A DNA stretch of 64,000 nt from Peptacetobacter sp900550335 (GCF_047528295.1 NZ_CP180001.1:1860001-1924000); one strand, 5' to 3'; shown: positions 25,259 through 34,489, counted from the stretch's first letter. Made by a program: numbers and translations. Notes: a model not told the origin generated them from the letters alone.

Positions 25259-25921
25259 CTAAGGGATCACCAACTTCCAGCCATCGATAATTAGATTTGG
25301 ATTTTTTACCTTATCCTTATTTGCGTTTGCTATCTTCATATACTGACTTCCATCACCATAATATCGTTTTGCAAGTCCCCAAAGAGTATCCCCTCTAACA
25401 ACTGTGTGAGTTCTATTTTTATTGTTATTCTTCTTTTTATCATTTGGACGTTTCTGAGGAGTTTTCTCTGTCACCTTTGAAGAATCTTTTTTAGGTGGAG
25501 CTATCTGAGGAATTACAAGCTCCTTGTATTCTATCAATGATATAGAGAAATCAATATCTCCTCGTCCATTTACCTTATATACTTTTTCAAAACTCTCTAT
25601 CAAAAATTGATTGTTTATATCTGTATCTGTAATTATGAATCGAATAGGATCTCCCTGTTCCATTATACTTTTCATCTGATTACAAAAACTTTCTGGACTA
25701 GGAAAATCTGGGTACTGGCAATATGGCATATATTCAGATGGATAAAAACCTGAGAATGAAATATTCTCAAGTTTTCTACCTTTAAAAAAAGCTATCTCTC
25801 CACCTTTTGCTAAACCGACAGTATTTATCTCACTTCCACTTTTTACATTCACTTCAGAAATAGGAACTGGAAGCCTTATATCTCCTATATAAAATTCCAT
25901 ATAACCACTCCTATCCTGCAA
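25259..25921 (-). CDS. XkdP-like tail protein with LysM domain
   Basis: 220 residues. The N-terminal 140 residues are typical XkdP (MEFYIGDIRLPVPISEVNVK; IRFIITDTDINNQFLIESFE). A Lys/Asn-rich linker precedes a C-terminal LysM module: TVVRGDTLWGLAKRYYGDGS with NPNLIIDGWKLVIP. LysM binds peptidoglycan sugars. Likely a baseplate hub or tail-tip spacer. Overlaps tape-measure gene by 11 bases. Confidence 0.9.
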   Translation of the reverse strand: MQDRSGYMEFYIGDIRLPVPISEVNVKSGSEINTVGLAKGGEIAFFKGRKLENISFSGFYPSEYMPYCQYPDFPSPESFCNQMKSIMEQGDPIRFIITDTDINNQFLIESFEKVYKVNGRGDIDFSISLIEYKELVIPQIAPPKKDSSKVTEKTPQKRPNDKKKNNNKNRTHTVVRGDTLWGLAKRYYGDGSQYMKIANANKDKVKNPNLIIDGWKLVIP

Positions 25922-27716
25922 AATTTAATAATGCTATTTTTAACATTGCTACAAATTTTTCAACGAAATCATTTATATCCATATCATCATTTATAATTAC
26001 TGTATCTGCTATTTTCTTAATAACTACTTCTACAACTGATTTTCCACTACCACCTCTTACAGGAGGAGCTGATGCCATTCTAGAATTATGTAGCATAGCA
26101 TTTGTTTCGCTATTTGTATAAACCTTACTTCCGTTTGGCATATCAACAAGTTCTGGCCCATGTTCTCCAACGATACTCAATCCACCAGTCCAATACTTAG
26201 TTCCTGTAGCATTACGACCTATTTTATTAGTAACCCAACTAAATCCAGAACTTACTGCATTTGTAATTCTAGATAGACCATTTGCCAAAGTATTTAATAG
26301 AGGACTTATAGCATTAACTGCTTTTTTAACTACTGTCCTTATTCCATTAAATACCTTATTGAATATACTACCTACATTTTTTAGAACACTTCCTATATCT
26401 TTAAGTACAGGAGATATTCCTTTTAATAATGTAACAACTAATGGAGCAACTGCTTGAACTATAGCTCCTATACCTCTAAATGCTACTCCACCTATTGAAA
26501 GCAATCCTTCAAATACTGGCCATAGAGCTTTAATACCTTCAGATATAATTGGACCTGCAGATGTAATAATACTCTGCATACCCATAAAAGCATTTTGGAA
26601 TATTGGTGCTAGTGTTGCCGACCTACTCTGAAGGAAACTAATAGCTCCACCAATTCCTTGTCCTATAGCTGTACCAAAAGCTTGTACTCCAGGAGCTGCA
26701 CTATCTAATAAACTTATAACTCCTTTTAATGCAGGAACCATAGCTTGTAGTGCTGCTAAACCTGTATCTGCTACCATAGACTTAGCTTTACCTATTATAG
26801 TAGAGCCTAAACCACCACCACTTTGTGCTAGTTTCCCAGCTCCACCAGAATACATTGCCTCTAGTTGCTTTTGTACATTTGCAGGATTATCAGTTGAACT
26901 AGCTTTAATACCAAACTCTGCCAGACGAGACATTTCACCTATTTTCATATCTGCCAAAGCTTCCATTGCATCGCCAACAGACTTTCCTGGATTCATTGCT
27001 GCCATATCTTCAGCAAGTCTTACCATACTCATAGCATTTTTAGTGTTTCCTTTTTCAACCTGTAATGCTCTTGTTCCTGCTGCTATTACTTCTCCAGTTT
27101 CAAAGGGAGTATTGTTGGCATTATTTCTAAGTGATTTCAGATATCTGTTACTCATCTTGCTTATCTGAGCTTGGCTTTTTCCTTTATTACCAATTCCCAT
27201 AAAATGGTTCATTGATATCTGTTGCTTTTCTAAGGTGGCTCCTTCGCCCAATGCACCTGCAACTGCTTTTCCTATGCCAACTGTTGCTGCTATACCTTTT
27301 AAGCTAGTTAAACCAGATGCTATCTTTTTAATGATACCTGTAGCTTTATCCTTAACCTGTACTACTGGTTTTGCTACCTTTCTACCTAATGTATCCAGTT
27401 TCTTTTTAGCATTATCTACTTTTTCAATACCAGTTGTCTTTATCGCAACAAGTTTTGCAGTTTTCTTTCTCAAAGGCTCTAACTTATTTCTCAGCTTAGT
27501 AATCTCGGCATGAGCCTTTGTAGCATTTAATCTCAAAGTTCTAGCTTTTTTAAGCTCATTTCTTTGCTTTAATGCTTCAGCTCTGTTATCTCTTATTTTT
27601 TGAGTTTGAGCATCTACTTCTCTACCAAATGCTTTCTGCTCATTTCTTATACCTCTAAGAGTTGCCGACATATTGTCTTTAAGAGATATAACTGCACTTA
27701 TATTTTTTCTTCCCAT
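25911..27716 (-). CDS. Tail tape measure protein (XkdO-like)
   Basis: 601 residues. The N-terminus is a long charged coiled coil (LRGIRNEQKAFGREVDAQTQ, ELKKARTLRLNATKAHAEIT) and the remainder is rich in Ala, Gly, Ile and Val with predicted membrane-like helices (GVISLLDSAAPGVQAFG, VQAVAPLVVTLLKGIS). A TP901-type core motif (ALQVEKGNTKNAMSMVRLAE) is visible. The C-terminus includes GLSIVGEHGPELVDMPNGSK, seen in many tape measure proteins. It follows the frameshifting chaperone gene, the canonical position. Short for a tape measure, implying a short tail. Confidence 0.9.
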   Translation of the reverse strand: MGRKNISAVISLKDNMSATLRGIRNEQKAFGREVDAQTQKIRDNRAEALKQRNELKKARTLRLNATKAHAEITKLRNKLEPLRKKTAKLVAIKTTGIEKVDNAKKKLDTLGRKVAKPVVQVKDKATGIIKKIASGLTSLKGIAATVGIGKAVAGALGEGATLEKQQISMNHFMGIGNKGKSQAQISKMSNRYLKSLRNNANNTPFETGEVIAAGTRALQVEKGNTKNAMSMVRLAEDMAAMNPGKSVGDAMEALADMKIGEMSRLAEFGIKASSTDNPANVQKQLEAMYSGGAGKLAQSGGGLGSTIIGKAKSMVADTGLAALQAMVPALKGVISLLDSAAPGVQAFGTAIGQGIGGAISFLQSRSATLAPIFQNAFMGMQSIITSAGPIISEGIKALWPVFEGLLSIGGVAFRGIGAIVQAVAPLVVTLLKGISPVLKDIGSVLKNVGSIFNKVFNGIRTVVKKAVNAISPLLNTLANGLSRITNAVSSGFSWVTNKIGRNATGTKYWTGGLSIVGEHGPELVDMPNGSKVYTNSETNAMLHNSRMASAPPVRGGSGKSVVEVVIKKIADTVIINDDMDINDFVEKFVAMLKIALLNFAG

Positions 27717-28288
27717 TTATTCATCACCTCCAAAACTAAATGCTGAAAGTAATCTATCTTGGAGATCTAATTGTTTATTTTCTTCATATTGCATCGCAGC
27801 GATATAAAAATATCGTTCAGTCAAACTCAAACTACTCAATTCATCTATAGAATGACCTTTTGAAAGATAATAACTAAACATCCTCGCATCTATATCGCTG
27901 TCGATTAGTTTTTTGTTTCTTCTATAACTTTAGATACTGAATTGTATCCAGCAACCTCAATTATTGCTGATGTTAGAGAGTATATTTCTAGTGGGTCAAA
28001 TATTTTCTCTACTATATCTAAAGGAGTAAAGCAATCAAAAGCCTCTATTAATTCCGTATTTTTTAGATTAGGTTCTACCATGCATTCGTATATTAATCTC
28101 TTATCACCTTCTGGAGAATCCATACTCATACATTCGTTGTAAAGAGTTATATCTGGTTTTTTAACCTTAACTAAACAATTTAATGTTTCTATATCTAGTG
28201 TTATTACTTCATTTTTTCTGTTCTCAAAGAACTCTTTTCTCTTTAATATGTCATCTAATGTAAGAACTTTATTCTTTTTTTTACTCAT
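27717..28288 (-). CDS. Tail assembly chaperone, -1 frameshift product (gpGT-type)
   Basis: The last sense codons before the XkdN stop read A-AAA-AAC (27908-27914), a canonical -1 slippery heptamer. Slipping back one base continues the frame without a stop for 62 more codons (KLIDSDIDARMFSYYLSKGH ... LSAFSFGGDE) to a TAA that abuts the tape-measure ATG. The fused product would have 190 residues. Programmed -1 shifting at this point is conserved in long-tailed phages; here the heptamer and the open frame are visible, usage is inferred. Confidence 0.8.
27905..28288 (-). CDS. Tail assembly chaperone, short form (XkdN-like)
   Basis: 127 residues between tail tube and tape measure, the position of gpG-type chaperones. 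Beginning KKKNKVLTLDDILKRKEFFE and with YNECMSMDSPEGDKRLIYEC in the middle, it resembles XkdN. It ends VIEETKN at a site that is a perfect -1 slippery heptamer, so a longer form is also expected. Chaperones of this kind coat the tape measure during tail assembly. Confidence 0.88.
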   Translation of the reverse strand: MSKKKNKVLTLDDILKRKEFFENRKNEVITLDIETLNCLVKVKKPDITLYNECMSMDSPEGDKRLIYECMVEPNLKNTELIEAFDCFTPLDIVEKIFDPLEIYSLTSAIIEVAGYNSVSKVIEETKN

Positions 28289-28303
28289 TTTTTATTTCTC
28301 CTT

Positions 28304-28336
28304 CCAATAAAAAAGAGAAGGTCAAGCCTTCTCTCT
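28304..28336 (-). terminator. Internal terminator between tail tube and chaperone genes
   Basis: GAGAAGG and CCTTCTC form a 7-bp stem, extended by A-T pairs, with a 5-base loop and a T-run on the minus strand. It lies immediately after the tube gene stop and would lower downstream expression. Confidence 0.75.
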
Positions 28337-28788
28337 TATGATAATTTTTCTATAGTACTGAAGAATGATGCGTCCTTTGGAGTAAATCCAAATGGTATCT
28401 CTCTTTCAGCAGGTGTTCCTCTTTCATACATTGCTAATATTAACTCATTTAGCCATACATTACCTATCTTAACCCTTTCTTCCTGTCCTCCTGGAGTATC
28501 TGGGTCTTTTACTTTACTTATTATAGTTCCTCTTGGGTCTTTCCCTGCTTTATATGCTTCAAGGTATTTATCCATACCTCTTGTATAGAACATTTTTATG
28601 ACTAATGTTCCTTCACCCTTAGCTTTTGTATACTTTGTATCTACGTCTATATCTAACTGTACTTCTTCTCTTTCAAGTATTACCTTTGCTTCTAACTTAC
28701 TTGTTTCAAATAGTAGCTCTTCATCCCACCATACATCAAAGTAAGTTCCAGATACCTGATTATTACCTCTTTCTGTTCTAGCTGCCAT
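28336..28788 (-). CDS. Tail tube protein (XkdM-like)
   Basis: 150 residues of the contractile-tail inner tube. The pattern fits XkdM: SGTYFDVWWDEELLFETSKL, VILEREEVQLDIDVDTKYTK, GTLVIKMFYTRGMDKYLEAY and VKIGNVWLNELILAMYERGT. The fold assembles as hexameric rings inside the sheath. Position directly after the sheath gene is standard, and a terminator hairpin follows. Confidence 0.92.
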   Translation of the reverse strand: MAARTERGNNQVSGTYFDVWWDEELLFETSKLEAKVILEREEVQLDIDVDTKYTKAKGEGTLVIKMFYTRGMDKYLEAYKAGKDPRGTIISKVKDPDTPGGQEERVKIGNVWLNELILAMYERGTPAEREIPFGFTPKDASFFSTIEKLS

Positions 28789-28799
28789 CTAATCACCAC

Positions 28800-29865
28800 C
28801 TATTTGAATATTCTTATATGGATATCTTCCATTGCATCTATGAATTTTACATATGATATTGAAAATACATCACTTCCAGTATCATAATCTTTTATCTGCT
28901 GATCAGACATAGTAGTTACATCTCCACCATGCTGAGTGATATATCGTTTCTGTTTTTCCATATCTAGTCTCATTGTCGCATCTGCTGCTGGATTTAATAC
29001 TCCTTTTGCTTTTAGCGATTTATAGTATTCTTCACAAGCTGAAAAGAATAACACCTTATCATCATAGCCATTTGGATAATTACCAACATAATAATCACTA
29101 AATGTTTTTAATATATCACTATGAACTAAGTCCATACCTTCTATTATTTTTATTTTCTTCATATCTTCAGTTACTTCTAGCTCTATTGTCTGTAAGGAAT
29201 TAACTCCTCTACCAATCTTAATTTTTTCTCCATCATTGACTAGTATTAACTTACCAGCATCTATATCATCATCTGGAGTTGAGCTTTCTTTTATAGATTT
29301 GACTTCATCTAAAACATAATAAGTAACTGATTTATTTAAAGGTATCCCTGCAACTATTCCAGCTATTCTACTTGTATATTCAAGAGCTGTATACACCTTA
29401 TCAGTTATTTTTTTTTATTTCTTCGGTTGTAAAGTTTATTATAGCTTCACAGTCAGCGCTATCTGCATTTGCTAGGACTGCTTTTATATCTATGTTTTCC
29501 TTTCTCTGAGCTTTTACATAATCTATTATTTTCTGATTTGAACTACCTTTATCTGTAGGATATGCTAAATAGTTAAACTTTTTAAATTTAACATCAGCAA
29601 GAACAGAGTCTAATGTTCTATCATTTGTAGAACTTATAACCTCAACTAACACCTTTAAAGGCTGACCTTTAAAAGTTTTTGCTAAGAGGTCTAAGTTCTT
29701 TTCAGTAAATGTTCCTGATTTTACCTCGCCTATATCATTGAATGAATAAGAAGTATTTTTCGCTGTATCATCATCTAATATAAGTAAGACTATACCATTT
29801 CCACTTCTGAAGATTGCTGTCTCTGCTAATTTTAAAAACTCAGCTTCCATAACTGGTAAACCCAT
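28800..29865 (-). CDS. Contractile tail sheath protein (XkdK-like), reading frame broken at an A9 tract
   Basis: Two adjacent frames together give one sheath protein. The first, from ATG 29865 (after AGAGGTGATAAT), starts MGLPVMEAEFLKLAETAIFR and runs to TEEIKKNN. The second continues DKVYTALEYTSRIAGIVAGI and ends FIDAMEDIHIRIFK. Removing one A from the run of nine (T9 on the plus strand, 29408-29416) restores TEEIKKITDKVYTALEY without a break, at about 355 residues, the normal XkdK length. Options: assembly error, disabling mutation, phase variation, or transcriptional slippage on A9. All other late genes are intact. Confidence 0.85.
29408..29416 (-). other. A9 homopolymer at the sheath frameshift
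   Basis: Nine consecutive A on the coding strand, the exact point where the frame shifts in the sheath gene. Runs of this length promote RNA polymerase slippage and replication slippage. Confidence 0.85.
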
Positions 29866-29875
29866 ATTATCACCT

Positions 29876-30292
29876 CTACTCATATCTCATTTCTAAGTTT
29901 TGCATTTTTTCTCTGTTGTCTATGATTATTTCTTCATCACAAACATTCAAAACGAATCTATATTGCAACACATTCTGCTGCTCTATAAAATCAACATCAT
30001 ATATAGTTAGATTTCTATCTCCAACTTTCAGAGTTGTATTAAATTTCTTTCTTAGTATGTCAAACATTCTCAAATTTTCAGTATGAGTTTTTTCTTTTGA
30101 GAAGTAATGTATAATAACACTTATCGTTGTTGAAGATATTCTTTTTATATCCTCAACTTTTACTGGTGTTATTTGGACAAAAAAAGCAGGCCTATCATAC
30201 TGATCTCTTACTGCAGTTGAATAGACCTTCACATTCTCTATCTCTTTTAATATTTCATTTACCGCTTTATTAATACTTAATACACTTATCAT
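29876..30292 (-). CDS. Tail completion/terminator protein (DUF6838/XkdJ-like)
   Basis: 138 residues. Helical N-terminus (INKAVNEILKEIENVKVYST), then a beta-rich core (FFVQITPVKVEDIKRISSTT; FVLNVCDEEIIIDNREKMQN). Located between the gp10-like protein and the sheath, the position of tail terminator proteins in PBSX-type phages. Probably caps the tail before joining the head. Family match moderate; context strong. Confidence 0.75.
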   Translation of the reverse strand: MISVLSINKAVNEILKEIENVKVYSTAVRDQYDRPAFFVQITPVKVEDIKRISSTTISVIIHYFSKEKTHTENLRMFDILRKKFNTTLKVGDRNLTIYDVDFIEQQNVLQYRFVLNVCDEEIIIDNREKMQNLEMRYE

Positions 30293-30690
30293 TTAATCTC
30301 CAATATATCTTCAACAAACTTATCAAACTCACTATCTATTTCTGGCCGACTTTTTAGCATAGTATTATATAGCATATGCTTTCCTTCATTCCATGTTCCA
30401 TCGACATTGAAGTGACCATCTTCTACAAGGTGAGCATGTGGAGCATTATTATAAACATTCCCATTTACCTTACCTTTTCTAGATGATACTGAATGCTTCC
30501 AAGCTTTCCTTAAATTACCAGTAACTTTAGGAGTATCAGCTTTAACATTTGCTTTTACCTTTTTAGCCTGCTCTCTTACAAACTTTTTACTTTCCTTTGG
30601 GTATTCAATAGTATATTGATTTACCATTTTTTTGATGTAATCATCCAATTCTTTGACTTCAAGTCCATCATTTCTACTCATTCCAAACAC
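30289..30690 (-). CDS. HK97 gp10-like head-tail protein (XkdI-like)
   Basis: 133 residues. Typical gp10-family core: VRTEQ-like N-terminus replaced here by KFVREQAKKVKANVKADTPK, then GNLRKAWKHSVSSRKGKVNG and PHAHLVEDGHFNVDGTWNEG with the conserved H-A-H-L-V-E motif. This group joins head and tail. Overlaps both neighbours. Confidence 0.88.
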   Translation of the reverse strand: MFGMSRNDGLEVKELDDYIKKMVNQYTIEYPKESKKFVREQAKKVKANVKADTPKVTGNLRKAWKHSVSSRKGKVNGNVYNNAPHAHLVEDGHFNVDGTWNEGKHMLYNTMLKSRPEIDSEFDKFVEDILEIK

Positions 30691-31024
30691 CCTCTTTTAC
30701 TTTTATGCAATCTAAGTGAGTTTCATAAAGAGAAGTCTCTTTTATATTGTTGATATGCTTTATTGAATAGTATTCGTTATTATAAAAAATTCTCATACCT
30801 TCATTTATATCTGTACGATATCTTATTTTAAATCTATAGACATACTCTGTTCCTATCTTCTCTGCTGGAAGATTAGTATTAGATGCTTTTAATTGTACTT
30901 TGCTTGCCCAACACTTATCATAAAAAGCCCACTCTTTATCGAGTGAGCTTGATAATTCATTTTCTACTTCTGTAAATTTTTGTATTTCAATTCGATGTCG
31001 CATTTTTTCAAGTTTCTCAGCCAT
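30674..31024 (-). CDS. Head-tail adaptor (SPP1 gp16/phage_H_T_join-like)
   Basis: 116 residues: MRHRIEIQKFTEVENELSSS at the start and EWAFYDKCWASKVQLKASNT, a pattern found in head-closure proteins, with YVYRFKIRYRTDINEGMRIF and YNNEYYSIKHINNIKETSLY as the beta barrel. Presumed to close the portal ring. The upstream connector gene shares its stop codon base with this start. Confidence 0.88.
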   Translation of the reverse strand: MAEKLEKMRHRIEIQKFTEVENELSSSLDKEWAFYDKCWASKVQLKASNTNLPAEKIGTEYVYRFKIRYRTDINEGMRIFYNNEYYSIKHINNIKETSLYETHLDCIKVKEGVWNE

Positions 31025-31290
31025 TAGTTAGCACCTTCTTTATATCGCAACTGATTTATCATCCCTACAATTCCTAATGATAACTTTTCATTTGTTTCTC
31101 TATTCAAGTACCATTCTGTAGATATTTTTGCTACTGTAAGCTTGTATAGTTCTGATTCTGATTCAGTTACACCTGCTTCTATCAGTAGCTCTTTGGCTGC
31201 ATTAATAAGAGTTTTTAGATATTGTTCCTCAGATTCTCCATCTATTCTAAGATTATCTTTAAGAAATTCTAAAACATCCATCCTAGCCAC
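31024..31290 (-). CDS. Head-tail connector (gp6-like)
   Basis: 88-residue helical protein: VLEFLKDNLRIDGESEEQYL, then LINAAKELLIEAGVTESESE and LTVAKISTEWYLNRETNEKL. It fits the HK97 gp6/SPP1 gp15 connector family that binds the portal. It overlaps the capsid gene end by eight bases and the adaptor start by one, as expected in a coupled late operon. Confidence 0.87.
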   Translation of the reverse strand: MARMDVLEFLKDNLRIDGESEEQYLKTLINAAKELLIEAGVTESESELYKLTVAKISTEWYLNRETNEKLSLGIVGMINQLRYKEGAN

Positions 31291-32374
31291 CTATAGTTAT
31301 TTCAACTTTTACAAGTGCTTTAGTATCTACCTTCTGAACATCGTATCTTTCTATAACTCTTAATAGAGTAGCATTTTTAGTAAATCCTGCCTCTCCAGAC
31401 GCTGCCATTTCATAAACATCTCTATCAAAGAAGGCTAGATAATCTTCCATAGAACCAACATAAAATGTAGGTTTTTCTGTAACAAGTTCAGCATTATCAA
31501 GTTCAACTATATGTTTATGTTTATAACTATATCCTGATGGAGATGATTTATCCTCTGTAAGTATTGGGTCTCCATTTTCATCTCTTGCATTGTCTAAGAA
31601 GTCAAATCCAGTCTGGTTTGTAAATATTTTTGCTACATTTTTTATAGCAACTGGTAATTTTGTATTAAGAGCTGTATTTATATCCTTATATGTAGTTCCT
31701 GATACTAATTCAGCTCCAGATATAGCAGTTAATATATCTGCATTTTCTGTTCTAACCGCTTTTTTAGCGAATCTTCTACCACAATAAGATGTTAAGTTTG
31801 CAGTTTCATCCTGAAGTAAAGTATTTGATATAGGTATTATGTCCCCTTTATCTTTACATTTCCAAGCTACATTACCAAATTTTATATCTGACTGATTTAT
31901 TTCAGTTAATTCATCAAAGGCAGTTAATTTATCAGAGGCTTCAACTTCAAGTGGCATTGACCCAGCCTGACTATGAACTACTATTACATTACAATAATCT
32001 TTTAAAGCCACCTGACTTCTTCTTAGTTCATTTATCTGTGTTTTCTGCTCTTTAGGAACTAAGAATCCTCCATCTTCATCTGTGCCTTCAACTAAGCCCT
32101 TATCCTGAGGATCTAAATCCTTATGAAGAACTGCTCTATTAAATGCTACCCTTCTTCTCATCTCATCAGACTGTTCAACTCTATTTGTTGGTGATGGATT
32201 TGGAGTTTTTTCATTTTCATATAAAGCGGCTTCTATTTCGTAATCTTCCTGAAGTGATTTTATCTCTTCTATAAGATTTTTAGCTTCCACTTTTTTACCT
32301 TCACTTACTAACTGTCTTGCCTGCACTCTTTTTTCGTTTATAGAGTTCAGTAATTCTCTCATTTTCTTATTCAT
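31283..32374 (-). CDS. Major capsid protein, HK97 fold
   Basis: 363 residues. The first 100 residues are a charged, coiled-coil delta domain (MRELLNSINEKRVQARQLVS; IEEIKSLQEDYEIEAALYEN), followed by the mature protein: LVEGTDEDGGFLVPKEQKTQ, LRRSQVALKDYCNVIVVHSQ and the C-terminal FFDRDVYEMAASGEAGFTKN. This pattern implies maturation cleavage between the two parts by the adjacent ClpP-like protease. SD AAGGAGG precedes the ATG. Confidence 0.93.
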   Translation of the reverse strand: MNKKMRELLNSINEKRVQARQLVSEGKKVEAKNLIEEIKSLQEDYEIEAALYENEKTPNPSPTNRVEQSDEMRRRVAFNRAVLHKDLDPQDKGLVEGTDEDGGFLVPKEQKTQINELRRSQVALKDYCNVIVVHSQAGSMPLEVEASDKLTAFDELTEINQSDIKFGNVAWKCKDKGDIIPISNTLLQDETANLTSYCGRRFAKKAVRTENADILTAISGAELVSGTTYKDINTALNTKLPVAIKNVAKIFTNQTGFDFLDNARDENGDPILTEDKSSPSGYSYKHKHIVELDNAELVTEKPTFYVGSMEDYLAFFDRDVYEMAASGEAGFTKNATLLRVIERYDVQKVDTKALVKVEITIGG

Positions 32375-32399
32375 TCTGTTTTCCTCCTTAAAAATTTGT

Positions 32400-32430
32400 A
32401 TAAAAAAAGAGCCTTCTATAAAAGCTCTAT
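32400..32430 (-). terminator. Hairpin between protease and capsid genes
   Basis: On the minus strand AGAGC and GCTCT, extended by four A-T or G-U pairs around a 3-base loop, precede a run of seven T. It overlaps the protease stop codon and lies upstream of the capsid gene. Confidence 0.65.
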
Positions 32431-33096
32431 TTCTAACGCTAAATTTTCTAACTCTTCATCAACTTTCTTATTCTCTAAATTATTTGGTCTATGCTTAAAC
32501 TTAATATCCGATGCACAGTTCAGAACATTTAAAGAATCCACTACTGATATTTTATTGAATATCTCACTAGCTTCTTTACCAGTCATCCACGTTTCTTCTT
32601 GCATCATGTTCTTAATATCATCCACACTTGTCCCATCAGCAAGGTTCTCCTCATATACAGACACAATCCCCTCTTCTATTTTGTCAAGCATCTCAGACCG
32701 ACTTTTAAAATCATCTGCATCACCCTGGCAACTCATCCAAGGTTTATGTATCATAAAATAGGCATTAGAAGGTATTTCTATCTCATCCCCTGCAAGTGCA
32801 ATTACACTAGAAATAGATGCTGCAAGACCATCTACTATGACTTTTTTATGCCCAGTATGTCTTTTTAGCATGTTATAAATTGCCATGCCAGCAAAGACAC
32901 TTCCCCCAGCACTATTCACATAGATATTTAAGTCCTTCCCCTTTGCATCATTCAGAAATCTTTTTATAGTTGCAGGATACTTGTCCTCTGAAGTCCATGC
33001 ATCCATCCAATCTGAAACAATATCGCCATAAAAATATAAATCAGCACTTGTTTCGGTTGAGTTTTTAACCTCTAAAAACTTCTCCAACTTACTCAT
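32416..33096 (-). CDS. ClpP-like prohead maturation protease
   Basis: 226 residues. Serine protease of the ClpP fold used in capsid maturation. Visible: YFYGDIVSDWMDAW, NSAGGSVFAGMAIYNMLKRH (catalytic Ser in the GGS context), VDGLAASISSVIALAGDEIE and YFMIHKPWMSCQGDADDF (catalytic His). The ATG at 33096 is preferred because GGAGGAGGTGATTCTG lies before it. Between portal and capsid, the usual order. Confidence 0.92.
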   Translation of the reverse strand: MSKLEKFLEVKNSTETSADLYFYGDIVSDWMDAWTSEDKYPATIKRFLNDAKGKDLNIYVNSAGGSVFAGMAIYNMLKRHTGHKKVIVDGLAASISSVIALAGDEIEIPSNAYFMIHKPWMSCQGDADDFKSRSEMLDKIEEGIVSVYEENLADGTSVDDIKNMMQEETWMTGKEASEIFNKISVVDSLNVLNCASDIKFKHRPNNLENKKVDEELENLALEIELL

Positions 33097-34306
33097 CAGA
33101 ATCACCTCCTCCTGTATCTTTAATACGATTATGCTTTTCTAATGTTTCCAAAGTTGTATAGTTAAGTGACATATAATGCTTATCACCTATCTCACCTATA
33201 TTATGGAGATCTTCTTTATCTCTTGCCTCATTAATTGACATCAATCCCATTCCTAGCATTTCCTTGTAATATTCAGCTCTAGTTTTTGAATCAGCACGCA
33301 TTGCAGAATTAAGGTTGAATTTAACAAAATTCTTTTTCGCTTGCTCTTCTGTAAATAGTTTGTAGTTTAATTCCTCTTCCGCTGCAGTCACCTCTGGCTG
33401 TAGCACATCAACCAAATACCTTAAATTCTGTTGCTCAACATTTGTGTACTTTGCGTTGTCAATATCATTCAACATATAGCTTGGAACATCAAATATAGTA
33501 GCTATCTCAGATTTATTCATTTTCCTACTGGCAATAAATTCCATATCCTTCATCGGTAATGTTATTGGCTTATACTGTAACCCACTATCAATTACAGCTA
33601 TATCTCCTGCATTACTTGAACCAGAATATAATCGTCTCCACTCTTCCTTTATCTTTTGCCTTTGTGCAGAACCTAATTCTCCTGCCACTTCTAATACACC
33701 AGTTGTCAAAGTTCCGTTTTTGTAGAAGTTTCCTTCAAACTTATTTATCGCCATTAAATTACCAACTGATTCACGAGCAACTTCCATTGGAGCTTTTCCC
33801 ACTTTTCCCTGAGAGCTTGTATATGGAAAATGTAAAATCTCATCTTCTGTAAATACTTTTCGTTTAATTGAGTTCTGGTAAATATAGATATAATCATTAT
33901 TTAGATTTTTCTCTATCGTCACATACTGTGGCTCAAGTGGTTCAAGGGCTATTATATTCCCTCTTGCATCAAACTTCATTTCAACAAAAGCATTTCCCCA
34001 CAAAAGTCTAGACACTTCTATATAACTTTTAAACTGACTCGGTGTCTGGTATTTGTTTGGTCGTTTCTCTAGTAGATACCATAGAGGGTTATCTCTATCA
34101 CGAACTTTTCTAGTATCATCATATTTAAAAAGTTGCAATGGCAACTTTGAAAATGAATTGGCTCTTATAACAATACATTCAAATATAGTCCCAATATTAG
34201 CAAAAGCATTTTCGGGTGAGATAAATTCGCCACTAGTCGTAACTTTCCCATAATTCATTGAAAACATATCCGTCCAATCATTTCCTAATATTTTTCTAAA
34301 TAGCAC
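33089..34306 (-). CDS. Phage portal protein, HK97 type
   Basis: 405 residues; forms the dodecameric DNA entry ring. Conserved portions: NRANSFSKLPLQL-like segment IVIRANSFSKLPLQLFKYDD, VSRLLWGNAFVEMKFDARGN, ILHFPYTSSQGKVGKAPMEV, SRKMNKSEIATIFDVPSYML and NVEQQNLRYLVDVLQPEVTA. Probable GTG start at 34306 seven bases after GGAGG; the overlapping ATG is out of frame. Confidence 0.93.
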   Translation of the reverse strand: MLFRKILGNDWTDMFSMNYGKVTTSGEFISPENAFANIGTIFECIVIRANSFSKLPLQLFKYDDTRKVRDRDNPLWYLLEKRPNKYQTPSQFKSYIEVSRLLWGNAFVEMKFDARGNIIALEPLEPQYVTIEKNLNNDYIYIYQNSIKRKVFTEDEILHFPYTSSQGKVGKAPMEVARESVGNLMAINKFEGNFYKNGTLTTGVLEVAGELGSAQRQKIKEEWRRLYSGSSNAGDIAVIDSGLQYKPITLPMKDMEFIASRKMNKSEIATIFDVPSYMLNDIDNAKYTNVEQQNLRYLVDVLQPEVTAAEEELNYKLFTEEQAKKNFVKFNLNSAMRADSKTRAEYYKEMLGMGLMSINEARDKEDLHNIGEIGDKHYMSLNYTTLETLEKHNRIKDTGGGDSDE

Positions 34307-34323
34307 ATATTAACCTCCTTTCA

Positions 34324-34488
34324 TCATTTTTTATATAGCTTAGCTATAATAATTCCAAAACCTATAAGCAAAAATGCTAGAAGGTAATTGGCTATGTATA
34401 TATTTAGAAAATATGTATTGATTACTGCTATTAATGCTCCAAGCAATATCAATATATCTTCTATATATTTCCTTAAAAATTCTTTCAC
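34324..34488 (-). CDS. Small membrane protein between terminase and portal
   Basis: 54 residues from a GTG (34488) that follows GGGGGATGTAAA, overlapping the terminase stop region. It begins with a charged segment (KEFLRKYIEDIL) and has two hydrophobic stretches (LLGALIAVINTYFLNIYIAN; LLAFLLIGFGIIIAKLY). Short hydrophobic genes at this position are common in Firmicutes phages, with unknown function. Confidence 0.65.
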   Translation of the reverse strand: MKEFLRKYIEDILILLGALIAVINTYFLNIYIANYLLAFLLIGFGIIIAKLYKK

Positions 34489-34489
34489 T

